Of a stretch of 64,000 nucleotides of DNA, positions 38,501 to 54,071 are shown in pieces. Below the pieces are notes generated by a model that worked only from the letters and a program-made list of their open reading frames with translations, was not told the origin of the DNA and did not search any database. The translations under genes were made by a program, and so were the position numbers. The number at the start of each line of letters is the position of its first letter. Position 1 is the stretch's first letter. The stretch is from Odobenus rosmarus divergens (Eukaryota; Chordata; Mammalia; Carnivora; Odobenidae), in the NCBI RefSeq assembly GCF_000321225.1, contig NW_004450481.1, positions 2,113,449 to 2,177,448 of the forward strand, given 5' to 3'.

Positions 38501-39317
38501 GATGCCAAGATCAAAGAGTCTTGCACTGTTCTGACAGAGTCAGCCGGGCTCCCCTAAAGGATAGTGTTAAAAAAAAAAAAAATACTTCCAGTCAAATTCA
38601 TAGTATTGCTAACAGCAACCAATAAAGGACAGCCAATCTCCTTTAGGTCTACAATCCCAGATCTCGTCCACCTGACCCTTTTCTGATATGACCCCATTCT
38701 TGCATGCCCCACTGCATGGGGAGCTCACTCCCAAGCCAGAATCCTTCCCCTTGTCTTGTCTGCCCTCTCCTGCCCCTTGGGACCCCTGCCCCTACAGAGA
38801 AGAAGCTGGAGGAGCTCTCCGTGGAGGAGGCCAAGGTGCTGCAGATCCTCACGCAGGTCAATGTGGTGCGGAGGGAGTGTGAAATTGTGAGTACTGGAGG
38901 CCTTGGGGCCCAGGGTGCCCCCTTCAACACGAGGGCCCCCATGACGGTCTCTCCTTCCCTCCCCAGAAACTGGAGGCAGCCAACTTTGATGAAAAGAAGG
39001 AGATCAATAAGCGGAAGCAGCTGATCCTGGAGGGGAAGGTGAGGGCTGAGCTGGCAGGTGGGGGTGGGGGGAGGGCTTGCAGGGGGCAGATTGGGCAGCT
39101 CGGCCACCTGCGGGTCCTCCCATGCCAGGACCCTGACCTGGAGGCCAGACGCAAGGCTGAACTGGCCAAGATCAAGCAGAAGAACCGGCACTTCAAGGAG
39201 AAGGTGGAGCAGGTGCTGCGGCAGCAGAAGGCCGGTGGGGCCAGCCGCCGGGGGCGTCCACCCAGGGCCCCACCTGGAGCGCACTCAGCCCCGGCACCCA
39301 GCCAGGGTCGGGCTTGA
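32417..39317 (+). CDS. DDX49: ATP-dependent RNA helicase DDX49, gene span of coding exons
   Basis: Thirteen exons (32417-32531, 33647-33770, 34756-34841, 34931-35052, 35359-35546, 35694-35834, 36562-36637, 36918-36994, 37176-37273, 37973-38047, 38798-38886, 38967-39038, 39129-39317) splice to 1452 nt, 483 codons plus stop, the human length as I know it. All DEAD-box motifs are intact: Q motif around QPTPVQ (24-29), Walker A AKTGSGKT 46-53, PTREL 78-82, TPGR 127-130, DEAD 152-155, SAT 186-188, ATDVASRG 304-311 and HRVGRTAR 334-341. The tail is basic and Lys-rich. The family is nucleolar (yeast Dbp8 relatives act in 40S ribosome assembly). DDX49 diverges from COPE and converges on HOMER3. Confidence 0.98.
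32852..33056 (+). mobile_element. Can-SINE in DDX49 intron 1
   Basis: Full-length head to a (caa)n-ended tail. Perfect target duplication acaaatggaaactgag on both sides. Confidence 0.95.
33168..33356 (+). mobile_element. Can-SINE in DDX49 intron 1, internally shortened
   Basis: Head ggggcacctggatggctccg. About 25 bp of the middle (catcgggctccctgctcag region) is missing after gatcgagccc; ends in about 18 A. Confidence 0.93.
33365..33590 (+). repeat. MIR-like fragment
   Basis: Degenerate MIR wording: cactggttgtgtgttctggg, then ttctgttcagtggagacgat. Confidence 0.5.
33647..33770 (+). CDS. DDX49: DDX49 coding exon 2 (residues 39-80), Walker A
   Basis: Acceptor ccAG at 33645-33646, donor GTGAGC from 33771. 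Contains the nucleotide-binding AKTGSGKT and ends at LTPTR with a split Arg codon. Confidence 0.97.
34756..34841 (+). CDS. DDX49: DDX49 coding exon 3 (residues 80-109)
   Basis: Acceptor acAG at 34754-34755, donor GTACAG from 34842. Encodes [20 protein letters not shown] and DCIIVGGM; motif Ia is completed across the junction. Confidence 0.96.
34931..35052 (+). CDS. DDX49: DDX49 coding exon 4 (residues 109-149), motif Ib
   Basis: Acceptor tgcAG ending 34930, donor GTGAGT from 35053. Encodes [20 protein letters not shown] with TPGR at 127-130, ending IRFL just before the DEAD box. Confidence 0.97.
35359..35546 (+). CDS. DDX49: DDX49 coding exon 5 (residues 150-212), DEAD box and SAT
   Basis: Acceptor tgcAG ending 35358, donor GTGAGT from 35547. 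Opens with [12 protein letters not shown] and carries LLFSATLTD, so both motif II and motif III of the ATPase are in one exon. Confidence 0.97.
35694..35834 (+). CDS. DDX49: DDX49 coding exon 6 (residues 212-259)
   Basis: Acceptor ccAG at 35692-35693 after a C tract, donor GTGAGC from 35835. Encodes [20 protein letters not shown] and motif [11 protein letters not shown] of the second RecA lobe. Confidence 0.96.
36562..36637 (+). CDS. DDX49: DDX49 coding exon 7 (residues 259-284)
   Basis: Acceptor ccccAG ending 36561, donor GTATGG from 36638. Encodes [20 protein letters not shown], then SMMKQ. Confidence 0.96.
36710..36865. repeat. L2-like fragment in DDX49 intron 7
   Basis: Contains gcctcagggcctttgcccac, ccctctgcctagaacacttc and a terminal ataagtgctcaaacgtttgc. 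Confidence 0.55.
36918..36994 (+). CDS. DDX49: DDX49 coding exon 8 (residues 285-310)
   Basis: Acceptor acAG ending 36917, donor GTGAGC from 36995. Encodes [20 protein letters not shown] and the start of motif V, TDVAS, with a split Arg codon. Confidence 0.96.
37176..37273 (+). CDS. DDX49: DDX49 coding exon 9 (residues 310-343), motif VI
   Basis: Acceptor tccAG ending 37175, donor GTAAGT from 37274. Encodes [20 protein letters not shown] and [12 protein letters not shown], with the arginine fingers R338 and R341 of motif VI. Confidence 0.97.
37973..38047 (+). CDS. DDX49: DDX49 coding exon 10 (residues 343-368)
   Basis: Acceptor tcgcAG ending 37972, donor GTGAGT from 38048. Encodes [20 protein letters not shown], then EEQI, closing the helicase core. 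Confidence 0.96.
38458..38556 (-). mobile_element. Old Can-SINE fragment in DDX49 intron 10
   Basis: tctctacacccagcgtgggg, then ctgacagagtcagccgggct. Bounded by aaaggatggt and aaaggatagt, a possible target duplication. Confidence 0.8.
38798..38886 (+). CDS. DDX49: DDX49 coding exon 11 (residues 368-397)
   Basis: Acceptor acAG ending 38797, donor GTGAGT from 38887. Encodes [20 protein letters not shown] and NVVRRECEI. Confidence 0.96.
38967..39038 (+). CDS. DDX49: DDX49 coding exon 12 (residues 398-421)
   Basis: Acceptor ccAG ending 38966, donor GTGAGG from 39039. Encodes [20 protein letters not shown], then LEGK, a charged helical segment. Confidence 0.96.
39129..39317 (+). CDS. DDX49: DDX49 coding exon 13 with stop (residues 422-483)
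   Basis: Acceptor ccAG ending 39128. Encodes the basic tail [20 protein letters not shown], followed by a Gly/Pro/Arg-rich end ([14 protein letters not shown]), with TGA at 39315-39317. Confidence 0.97.
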   Translation, partial: DPDLEARRKAELAKIKQKNRHFKEKVEQVLRQQKAGGASRRGRPPRAPPGAHSAPAPSQGRA

Positions 39318-39640
39318 GCGCCAAGTGGCCCCCACCAGCCCCGCCTGGGATTCCTTTCCGGAACTGACGGTGGGAGGGCTCCTCCCCTCCCCCTGGGGCC
39401 TGCTCAGTCACTGTCCTTGCGACCCAGGGACACCCATGTTGTGCACCACGCAGCTTTCCACCTTGCAGCCCCCGGCTGGCCCATTCTCAGAGCCCCTGCC
39501 AAAGGTCAGGCTGTGGACGAGGAAGGAACACTGGCTATGAGGTTGGGCCCAGCAGCACACACAGTGACCCTGGGTCACCTGGGGGGGTAGTGGATGTACA
39601 GGGCCCCAGAGCAAAGGTGTGTTGCTTGCAGGAATCACTT

Positions 39641-39646
39641 AATAAA
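39641..39646 (+). terminator. DDX49: DDX49 poly(A) signal AATAAA
   Basis: AATAAA 324 nt after the stop codon (context cttAATAAAtggg). A second hexamer at 39991-39996 could serve as a distal site. Confidence 0.75.
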
Positions 39647-40553
39647 TGGGTCTCTCAACTTCCCTGGTCTGACTGCGGGAGTGGGGACAGGGGAGGAGGG
39701 TTCAGCTGCTGGTGCTTCCCAAGGACCCCAGAACATCATGTCACCCCCACCGCACCCCCAGTTCTCCATTCCTGTCGGGCCAGGCCAAAGGTTTGAACTA
39801 CAGTGCTGGCCAGGTGACCTTGGGTTTGAGAAGCCCCCTTCCTCATCTGGAAAATGGGCACAGCAAGGGCACCAATTTCCAAACGTGGCCATCAAGTTCA
39901 GTGACAGGATGCTTGTGTGTCATGAACACCTACCATGTTCTAGGAGCTTCCCCACCTGCCTACCTGGTGGAATTTGGGGCTTGTAGCCAGAATAAAGGGA
40001 GGGGTGCTTAACCAAGGGCCACTTAAGGGCAAACTGGTCCAGACAATAGGAGTTGAGCCCAAGGGGGTGGGGACAGCTATGCTGGGCAGAGCTGGGCTCC
40101 TGGCTGTGTGGCCTGGGCCTGCTCCTCAGGCTCTGAAACTTAATCTTCTCACCTGTAAGTGGCTTACTAAGCCCTACAAAGACCAGCTGAGGTGCATCGA
40201 AGAGAAAGCGGGTAGCGGGGCCCAGTGACGGCGGTTAGATGCCTGGGTGTCCACATAACACACACATGCACAGCCACTCTTAGAAATGTAATCTGGGCAC
40301 CAGCACGTGCCCTGGGATTCTAGAAATTCTACACAATGAAAAGCCCCAAAACGGCCCCTGAGCTGTGAGCGGCCAGGGCCAGCTGGGGCACTGTGGCCAG
40401 GCCCTCCCCAGGCCAAGTTGGGCCCCCCCAGTCCCTGCCAGGGTGAACAGCCCACTGTGCCGCCCGCGGCCTGGCTCGTGCCGCAGGCGGGAATCATGCG
40501 TCTAAAACCAGCTCCTGCGGGCCCCAGCTCCCACGCAGACCCTGCAGCCAGGC

Positions 40554-45962
<5,409 letters not shown>

Positions 45963-45976
<14 letters not shown>

Positions 45977-46044
45977 TGGTCAGGCTGGGCTGGGTGGGCT
46001 CCAAGAGGCAGCCAGAGGGATAGCAGGAGCTGCGGGCTCAGTCT
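45963..46044 (-). CDS. HOMER3: HOMER3 exon with start codon (CDS 45963-45976, residues 1-5)
   Basis: The coding part is only 14 nt (MSTA plus a split Arg): ATG at 45976-45974, donor GTGAGC from 45962. The exon probably begins at 46044 after acceptor cacAG (46046-46045), with 45977-46044 as 5' UTR. Confidence 0.88.
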
Positions 46045-47089
46045 CTGTGGGGAGGGGGGGCTTGTGAGTGTCCCTCAGGACGGGTTTAAGGAAACCAAGC
46101 AGGTCCAAACTCAGGACCTACCGCCAAGGTACACCATTCACAGAATGCCAATCAAAAAGGTAAGGGAATCAGCAGATCACTCAGAGCAAAAAGACCCTGT
46201 CCCTCTCCATCTGGAGGAAGCCCCCACACACCCCAAGCAGGAGATGGCTCTCTGAGAGGAGCCAGGTGGCCCCTGATATCCCAGCATAAACTTCTCAGCA
46301 TGCTGGTTACTGAACCCCCAGTGACACCCCCTCAATCTTGGGGCTAGGTAGAGAAGGCTAAGGTGAACCCCTGCTTGGTATTTTCTGCCACATTCACTCA
46401 TCACTCCCCAAACCAGGATCTCCATCAAAATGTGGGGCAGCACCAGGTGCCTACTGGGAGGCCAGTCCCCTCCAGAACCCACAGGGGTGCCCCTCAGCTT
46501 CCACTCTAGGGCAGAGGCACACCTTGGAACCAAGAGTCCAAATCCCCAGGGAGCTCCCAGCCTAGTTAAAAAGATAAGATGTAGCCAAACAAGTTTATCC
46601 TGGTACCCACTAACCTGATCACCCATACCCACTCAATCCCAGTACCATGCAGGGCTGGGTGGCATCAAGGATTGGGAGAGGGGGCTCCCCAGCCCCTCTT
46701 GGTGCCTCTAGCCACAACCCCACAGAAACCAGGAACGGCTGCCCTGGAGAATTCCTGACCCTCACCTCTGTGCCGGCAAAACCTGAATCCGGGGGATCTG
46801 TAGGGGACCAGGAGGGGCCTGGGGAAGGGAGGTGGCAAAGTGGGGGAAGGGAGGTCCCCCGCGGAGCGGTCTCCTTGGTCAGAGGAGGGATGCCCCCCCA
46901 CCCTGTCCTGGGCAGCTGCTGCCCGGGTCACAGGGTCTGAAACCGGAGCCCCTGTGTGGGGGAGGGGCGGCAGCTCTGTCCTGGGTTGGAAGCAGGTCCT
47001 GGGGCAAAGCAGGGTTCCAGGGTGCAGGGGTCCCAGAAACTCAGGCCCTTCCGGCCCTGACGGTCCTGCCGCGACTTGCAGCTTTGGGG

Positions 47090-48120
47090 AAACTTACTCA
47101 CCAACTAGTCATGTGCCTCGGACGCCGCCGGCCCGCGGGGCTCCCGGAGGAGGCCCCGACCCCGCCCGGTGCCCAGGATCCCCAATAGCATGTGGGGGCG
47201 AAGCCCCACCCCATGCGCCCCAGTCCGGGGGGCCTGATATTCAGTAAGGAAGGAGTTCCCATCCGCGTCAGAAGCGGGGCGCCCAATACGCGCCCCGACT
47301 TCGGGAAGTGCCACCCTCGACCCGGGAACTTCCGACCCAACTCCGGGTCCAGAACTTCGGGGACACATTCTCCGCCTCCTCCAACCCCAGGTTCAGAACT
47401 TCGGGGATCCCTCGCGCCGCCTCCGACTCCTAAATTTCGGGGACTCCCTGCCACCTCTCCAGCCCCGGGTCCAGAATTTCGGGATCCCCTCGTGCCGCCT
47501 CCCTACCCCAGGCCCGGAATGTCGGGGACACCGCAGCCTCTTCCAACGCCCGGTCCGGAACTTTGGGAACCCCTCGCACTGTGCCCTCTCCGACCCCGAC
47601 TCCGGAACTTCGGGGTCCCTGCGCCCTCTCAAGCCCGGGAATTTCGGGGCTCCCCGAGCCGCCCCCAGCCTCCCTGTCCGGAATTTCGGGGACCCCCCGC
47701 ACCCTCCCCCTGGCCCTGGCACCTCGGGCCCCCCGCGTCCCCGGCGCAGGCTCGGACAGCCGGGCTCACCCTGCGAGCTCGGCGCCCCGCGAGTGTCCGG
47801 GCGCGAGTCGGGTGCTGCCCCGCGGCGCCGACTCCCCGCAGCCGGGCGCCCCGCTCGCTTGCTGGCTCCGGGGCCCGCGCCCTCCGCGCCGCCCTCCGCA
47901 CCGCCCGCGCCTTTGTCTGCGCCTCCGCCGCCGCCCGCGCCGCCTCCGGTCCCATCGCGGCCGGTCCCGACGCGGCAGCCGCCCGCCCCGCCTCCCGGGG
48001 CCGCCGAGGCCGCCCCGCAGCGCCCCCTGCCGGCCCTCCGCGGCGCGGGGGGAGGGGGAGAGGGAGGGGCGGAAGCCGCGAGGCAGGCGGGACAGGACCG
48101 GCGGGGAGGGCGTTAAGGGC
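47090..48120 (-). promoter_or_regulatory. HOMER3: HOMER3 CpG island with candidate noncoding first exons
   Basis: CpG-dense sequence about 1.1-2.1 kb upstream of the HOMER3 start codon. On the minus strand two good donors are visible: GTGAGT with exon end at 47102 and GTGAGC with exon end at 47770. Either could join the 5' UTR exon at 46044. The start sites themselves cannot be placed. The donor-based exons are inference. Confidence 0.6.
47340..47725. repeat. CpG-rich minisatellite beside the HOMER3 promoter
   Basis: About nine imperfect units of roughly 35-50 bp, each carrying a core like CCGGAACTTCGGGGA or CAGAATTTCGGGA followed by a C/T-rich spacer. The array lies between two candidate first-exon donors. 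It produces long open frames that have no coding signature. Confidence 0.8.
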
Positions 48121-50600
48121 CCCTTAAGGATGGGGACAGAGACCCCGACCCAGAGGCAGAGATATCGGGGAGAGACACCGGAGACAGACAGGTGGAGAAT
48201 GTGGCTTCATCGTCCTGTCAGGGGTGGCCCTGATCCTCCACGTCACTGCTGCCCGGGCTCTCACTGCCTGAGGTCATGACCTGCTTTTGACGGGAGTCCC
48301 TCTCCACCTGACAGGGATTTGGGGCAGGGGCACCTCTACCGCACAGAGGTGGGTGCCTGCACACAGTAGGTGCTCCGTGGGTGTTACCAGGAAATGAAAG
48401 AGACACGGGCTGGGAGAGAGCTAGAAGAGGCTGAGAGAGGCAAACAGTAGGTATTAAATAAGGCTTGATCAGCGGTGCCCCGTTCAGAATCCTTCCTGCC
48501 TGACTTCCCACCCAGCTCTGATCCCCAGTTGGGGAGGGCCTTCTGCCCACCCTGTCTCCCAAGAGAGCGAAGGGAAGGATGCCAACCATGGTGGAATTAC
48601 CAGTATTGCTATGTTATAGGGTCCCAAGAACCTAAGGAAGACGGAAGGTTGGGGCCCAGTTCCCACCAAATGAGTGAATCCCCTGGAGGTCCTCAGGCCT
48701 GGGTTTGCCATCTCTGGTCAGGGAGAGCCCTTCGTACACTTGCCAAGAGAGGGTCCTTCTCGAGATGAGCCAGGATCAGCCTCCACAGGCCTGAGTCTAC
48801 CTGTGGAACCCACTTGTCCATCTGTGGCTGTCCTTTCTCTGGACTCCTCCAAAGTCACGCAGGGCCATCGGGTTCATGGACAGAGGCGCTGCAGCTCCCC
48901 GGAACCAAGGCCTGCAGGTCCCTAACGCTCGGAACCTCATGTTTGAATTTTCCGACCACCTCAGAGATTTTGCTTCTCGTCTCCTCTGTCCCATCTCCTT
49001 TCCCTATTTTCTTTCGGTTTCCCCCTGACAAGAATCATACATCTGGGCTGGGAGCTATCTTCAAATTACCTTTAGGTGAATTTCAGGTCATGTCGTTTCT
49101 GGAGACTTATTCCCAGGCCAAGATGGAGTTACCTTTGCCCAAGTTCTTCCCTCCACCTGGAAAGCCCTTTCTGCAGGCGTAAATTCTGCCTTGTCCTTCC
49201 AGGCTCAGCTCCACTGGCCCCTCTCTGCCTGGAAGCTTCTCTATCTGGGGCTTGGAAAGGATCTCGCCATGTTCTGCACTGGGCCCCCATCACTTTCTCT
49301 GGGATCCCTGATCTGTATTATCTGCGTATTACTTCCATCACGGCCAGGTCTGAGCACTCTTTGGAGAGCTAGCCCATCCTGGCGCCCCAAGCCCCAGTAT
49401 GAGAGGAACTCCCCTCTCACCCCTGTTGGGGAAACTGAGGTTCAGGCTCAGTTTCCCCAGCTGCTTCCAACTTCACAAGGCATCTGCACAAGCAAAGAAT
49501 TTGGCTTGGCTTTCAGGCCTGAAGCCACAAAACGCTTTGAACATTGTGGGGAACAAAGAAAATACCGTCTGTTCTGTGCAAAGAGTGACTTTTCCTTATT
49601 ACCAAAAAAATAATTAAATAAAAAAAAAAAGTAACTGGGAAAGGTGCCCACAGGACCGAGGCTTCTGGAAGCCACTCAGGGTGTGCTGAGTGCTGGCCGG
49701 CTGCAGAGCCAGGGCCAGGCGGCCATTCTGTGGGGGTGGCCAGGAGAGGGGCCCAGGCAGACTTTACTCCTTGTGTGGGCAGAAGGCAACAACATGAGGG
49801 AGAGTGGGGAGTTGAACCACTTCCCTGGGCCCCCTTCAGGCCTCCAGGAGGAGTTGGGATGGGGCTCGCCTTGAGCAGCCCTGACCTGAAGTTGGGTGAC
49901 TCAAGTACAAATTGAGGGAGTGGCTTTGTCAATGTGGACTTCACTTTTTTCACCTGGAGAATGGGCTGATGCTTGCAGGGCTGGGAATAGAGGGAGGAGG
50001 CAGGAGAATCCAGGTAACATGAGCAGCTCTTCACCCTCCTCTGGGTAGAGTCAGGTAGGGGGCTGCCCCAAGCTGCCACCTCCACCCCAGCCTGAGCCCT
50101 CTTCTGCCTAGGGATGTCCTTACAGGGTGGACAGAGGCCACCACCCCAGAGTGGCTGATAAGAAGTGATAACTTTCCCTTGGGCCTGAAAGAGGATATAA
50201 GAAAACGAACTTCCTGTCACAGAAGGGACTGAGCAGAGACTTGAACAGTTTATTTGGCTCTAGGGAAGCTGCATTTGCAGAGTGGCTCTTATGCGTTAGA
50301 CTTTGGCCTCTGCCTAGTTAAAGCTGACCCACCTCTGGACTGAAGCTAAATTGTCTCTTCTCCCTGGAGGGTTCCTGTCCCACCAGATCAGGAGGAGTCT
50401 GTCACTCTTTCCCAAAGCCACATGCCCAACCCTGTGGCGTGGATGACAGTGGCCACTTAGATCTGTTTATGACATGATTTGGTTACTGTCCACCTCTTCC
50501 ATGGGTCTGCACCTAGAGCAAGTCTGACCTACAGCAGGAACTCTTTAAATGTTTCAAGAAGGAGAGGATCCCCAAGCCTCAGTCTTGGTCCTTGGTGGTC
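48121..50600. other. HOMER3 upstream flank, no gene seen
   Basis: Scattered L2-like wording (49195-49330) and an AT-rich stretch near 49600-49630. I see no convincing exon on either strand. In human a divergent noncoding transcript starts from this side of HOMER3, but nothing in the sequence proves one here. Confidence 0.5.
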
Positions 50601-50604
50601 TCCA

Positions 50605-50815
50605 GAGTCACATGACCAGGGAGTGACTCCCAGCCCTGCCTCTTACTAGCAGTGTGACCTTAAAGAAGCCTTTTCCCTCTCTGTGCCTTAGTTACCCCAT
50701 CTATAAAATGGGCATAAAAATGGTACCCATTTCTGAAGTTTCCTTTAAGGATCCAACAAGTCCTTGTGTGAAAAGAACATGACCCTGAGAGCTTAATAAA
50801 TGCTGGTTGTCATAA
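50605..50815 (+). repeat. MIR element
   Basis: Well-preserved core: cttactagcagtgtgacctt, ctctctgtgccttagttacc, ccatctataaaatgggcat. Confidence 0.85.
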
Positions 50816-51039
50816 ACATTATATTTATTCTTGGCTGTCTGGGCATATGGTTTTGATCCTGAGCCAAATTCTCAAGATTTTCTTTCGGGGGTTGAAGGAT
50901 CCCAACTACGCATGAGCTTTCAAGGACAGAAATAGGTCCAACTTGGCATGATAACCTCTAAATCTTTAGCTAGGGGACCCTTATATGCTCCTCTAGCCAC
51001 ATTCCTCTTCTTTCTCCATGTTCCCCCAGACATGCCCAG

Positions 51040-51150
51040 TTGGGCCAGTCAACAGACCTTAGCATCCTGAGAAGATCCTATTCATCCCTCAAAGTCCCAC
51101 CTCCAATGCCCTCTTCTCTGAGAAGCCCTCCCATGTCTCCCTCTAGACTC
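51040..51150. repeat. L2-like fragment
   Basis: ttcatccctcaaagtcccac, then gagaagccctcccatgtctc. A similar piece is at 52980-53110 (ccaggaagccttcccagac). Confidence 0.55.
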
Positions 51151-51622
51151 TCCCTGACACCCTCGCTCCTTCTGACCCAACCCTGATCCCAAGGACTAGG
51201 GGTGTCTGTGTCTAGCCCTCACTCCCCCAGCCTGAAGGCACCTCAAGGGCTGGGCTGTGGCTTCTCTTGGACTTGGCATCTCCCAGCATGGAGTGGATGC
51301 ATGGGGGTCATGGCATAGGAGAATTTGATGACTCAATATTGGTGATTTTTCATCACTTGCGAGACCCCACCTTAAATTCAGATCCAACTCAACTTCTGCA
51401 CAAGGCCAAGGTTAATTCATTAAACAAGCAGTCCCCAGGACGGCATGAAGGGGCCGGGTGGGAGGGCAAGTGACACTGGGTTATAGACTTGAGCTCCCAG
51501 GAGCAGGGATAGGTGTGGGGTGGGGCTAAGCAGCACTTGAGCCCCCTCCAAACTCCAAACCTGGATCTGTGGTTTGGTTCCCACAGACCTAATTACCCTC
51601 ATTTGCCACATGCACTAATTAC

Positions 51623-51816
51623 CTCTGCGGTACCAGGTGGCTGGGCGGGGCTGCCCCACTTTGGGGAGGTAGGTCGGGGACTGATTATTTTTGGCTGTGT
51701 CGTCCTTGAAGGCTCCGCCATCCTTCTGCGTGAAGGGCAGAAAGTGGGGCAGAAAAACTGTGGCCACATCGGGAGGGTAGTAGGAGATGTAGGGGTCAGG
51801 TTGACCCAGGAGCTCC
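51623..51816 (-). other. Unassigned exon-like open segment (64 codons)
   Basis: After a C-rich tract and acceptor ctcAG (51818-51817), one phase runs open for 194 nt to a possible donor GTAATT (51622 downward). The frame is closed by TGA just upstream of the acceptor and by TAG just after the donor, so it is open exactly between the splice sites. The peptide contains PDPYISYYPPDVATVFLPHF and ends QPRPATWYRR; it is aromatic- and Pro-rich and unlike the Arg/Gly/Ala/Ser composition of chance frames here. I do not recognise the family. It could be an exon of an unannotated minus-strand gene or a decayed one. Confidence 0.4.
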
Positions 51817-53264
51817 CTGAGCAGGGGGGGTTTGGGCCCCAAGCCTCAGACTCTTTGGCACCCAGCTGGACGCAGCAAGACCTGGAGGGACTGGGAATCA
51901 TCCAGCTCTAAGGTGCACTGCTCTGGAGGCCTGTTTTAAATGTGGCACCACTGCGGGGAGAAGGCTTGGGTGGATAGTCAGATCGGTCTGGGTGCAAATC
52001 CCGACTCCCATCAATTTGATGCATGTTACTGAACATGTGAGCTCCTCTCTTTGCACCTTTCCTGAGGGGTCAGACGGGGATAACAATTCACAAAGAGTAC
52101 TCTGGGCAGAGGGCACAGCATATGCAAAGGCCCTGAGTGGGGGATGCGCTGAGTGTGTTGGAGAAACAGTGGGGGCCCAGGGGAGTCAGAGAGGAGTGAA
52201 TGGGAAGAGACTAGGGGTCACTGAGGGCTAAGAAGGTCACAGGAGCCAGGTGAAATCTCATAAGTGGTGGTGCAATGTGTGAGTTTTGTCCCAGGGGTAC
52301 TGGGGAGCCATGGGAGAGTTTGAAGACAGAGAGGGAGGGACATGATCAGATTTACATTGCAAGTTCCAGGGCAGGGTTTCAGTTCTTGAGAGAGAATCAG
52401 GTATCCGTACATGTGCAGAATGGGGGCAGACCCTCCCTTTCTTCGAGCCTCTCCATTTTCCCATCTGAGACAGAGTTCTGAGGCCCAGACAGCCCCAGGA
52501 CACACTGGACCCTCAGCCAGGGAAGCTCCCTTCCCCCCAAGCTCCTAAATTCCTACTTGGCCTCCTCTCTGCCTGCCCTCCCCTCCTACTCTCCTTCTGT
52601 GGCCTTGAAGGAACAGCTGTGGGAACAGAGAGCGGGAAGCCGTGGGGAAAGCAACGTGGAGGGGCTCCGGGGGCCGTGTTCCCACTTGGTGACAGCCCAC
52701 ATGGGGCCACTGGGTGCCGAATGTTCTTACAGGAACTGGGTGACTCAGATGCTGCAGCCTCCTCCCTCAGTCAGCTAGGGGAGGCCAATCCTGGTCTGTA
52801 GGCACAGGCGAGAATCAGCATGTGCCCCTCTGCGTAGCCCCCAAACCAGCTCCAGCCTCCACTGCAGGGATCCCCTTAACTGGATGCATTGTTCCCTTCC
52901 CTCCTCTGGTACCCTCTATAGCTGTGCTGGAGGTGGGAGAATCTGGCTTCTGATTGTTATTGTCCTAGCAGCTGAACCCTATCTCTGAACCCTTGCCCTT
53001 AGCCCCACCTATGGCCTAAAATGCCAGCTCTGACACCTTCTCCTCCAGGAAGCCTTCCCAGACTCCCTCTACCTCCCCAACCCTGAACACACAGGATTGG
53101 GTGTGTCTGTATCCAGCTCTGTTCCCACTGCAGACTGGGGGGCTCCTTGGAGTCTCAGCTCAGGGCAAATCCTCTCAGGGGCCCTATTGTTGCCCCGTGC
53201 AGGGAGGAACAAAGGGACCCTAGGGGATGAGGAACCTCCTTGGCCCTACCTTTAATTCCTTCCC

Positions 53265-53433
53265 CCCCCCCCCCAGAGAGAGAGAGAGAGAGAGCAGGGG
53301 AGCAGCAGAGGGAGAGGGAGAATCTCAATCAGGCTCCACGGCCAGCGCAGCGCCTGACACGGGGCTTGATCTCATGACCCGAGGCAAAATCAAGAGTTGG
53401 ATGCTTAACCAACTAAGCCACCCAGGCTCCATT
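53265..53433 (-). mobile_element. Can-SINE, reverse
   Basis: C tract and (ga)n, then the reversed body to gcttaaccaactaagccacc. Moderately diverged, with no clear target duplication. Confidence 0.85.
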
Positions 53434-53836
53434 TTTATTGAAAAGGAAACTGAGGCTCAGGAGGCTTAAGCCAATTTCCCAAATCAAAAGCTGGCGAAGT
53501 GGAAAAGCCTGGCCTCAAACCTAGGTCTGAGAGACCAGACCCTGTTCTCTGCAGCTTTTGGAGGCTTATTTACCCACAGGAGGGGACAGGGAGCATTCAC
53601 TTGCCTGCAGGCAGATTTGGTACAATCTGGACTCAGCCTCCAGGAATCTGACAGCTGTCTCCATGGACGCAGTGGAGGCCTCCCTAAGGGTTTCCTTCTC
53701 TGTAAGATGGGGGTTCATCTGTTAACTCATGTTTATTGAGCACCTACTATGTGTCAGCACTGCAGCAGGCCCTGACCTAGGGCGCTTCAGCTATCTGGTG
53801 AACAAGACAAACAGAAGACTAGGTAGGATGACTTCT

Positions 53837-54056
53837 TTTTTTTTTTTTTTTTAAAGATTTTATTTATTTATTTAATTGACAGAGAGAGAGAGAGAGAGAG
53901 ACAGCGTGAGAGGGAACACAAGTAGGGGCTGTGGGAGAGAGAGAAGCAGGCTTCTGGCCGAGCAGGGAGCCCGATGTGGGGCTCGATCCCAGGACCCTGA
54001 GATCATGACCTGGGCCGAAGGCAGTCGCTTAACCAACTGAGCCACCCAGGTGCCCC
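53837..54056 (-). mobile_element. Can-SINE, reverse, young
   Basis: T tract, (ga)n, reversed body to aaccaactgagccacccagg. Perfect 15-bp target duplication ggtaggatgacttct at 53822-53836 and 54057-54071. Confidence 0.96.
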
Positions 54057-54071
54057 GGTAGGATGACTTCT

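Noticed and set aside
47192..48127. 311-codon plus-strand open frame in the HOMER3 CpG island
   Set aside because: Generated by the minisatellite and CpG island; repeated Pro/Gly/Arg without protein-like variation.
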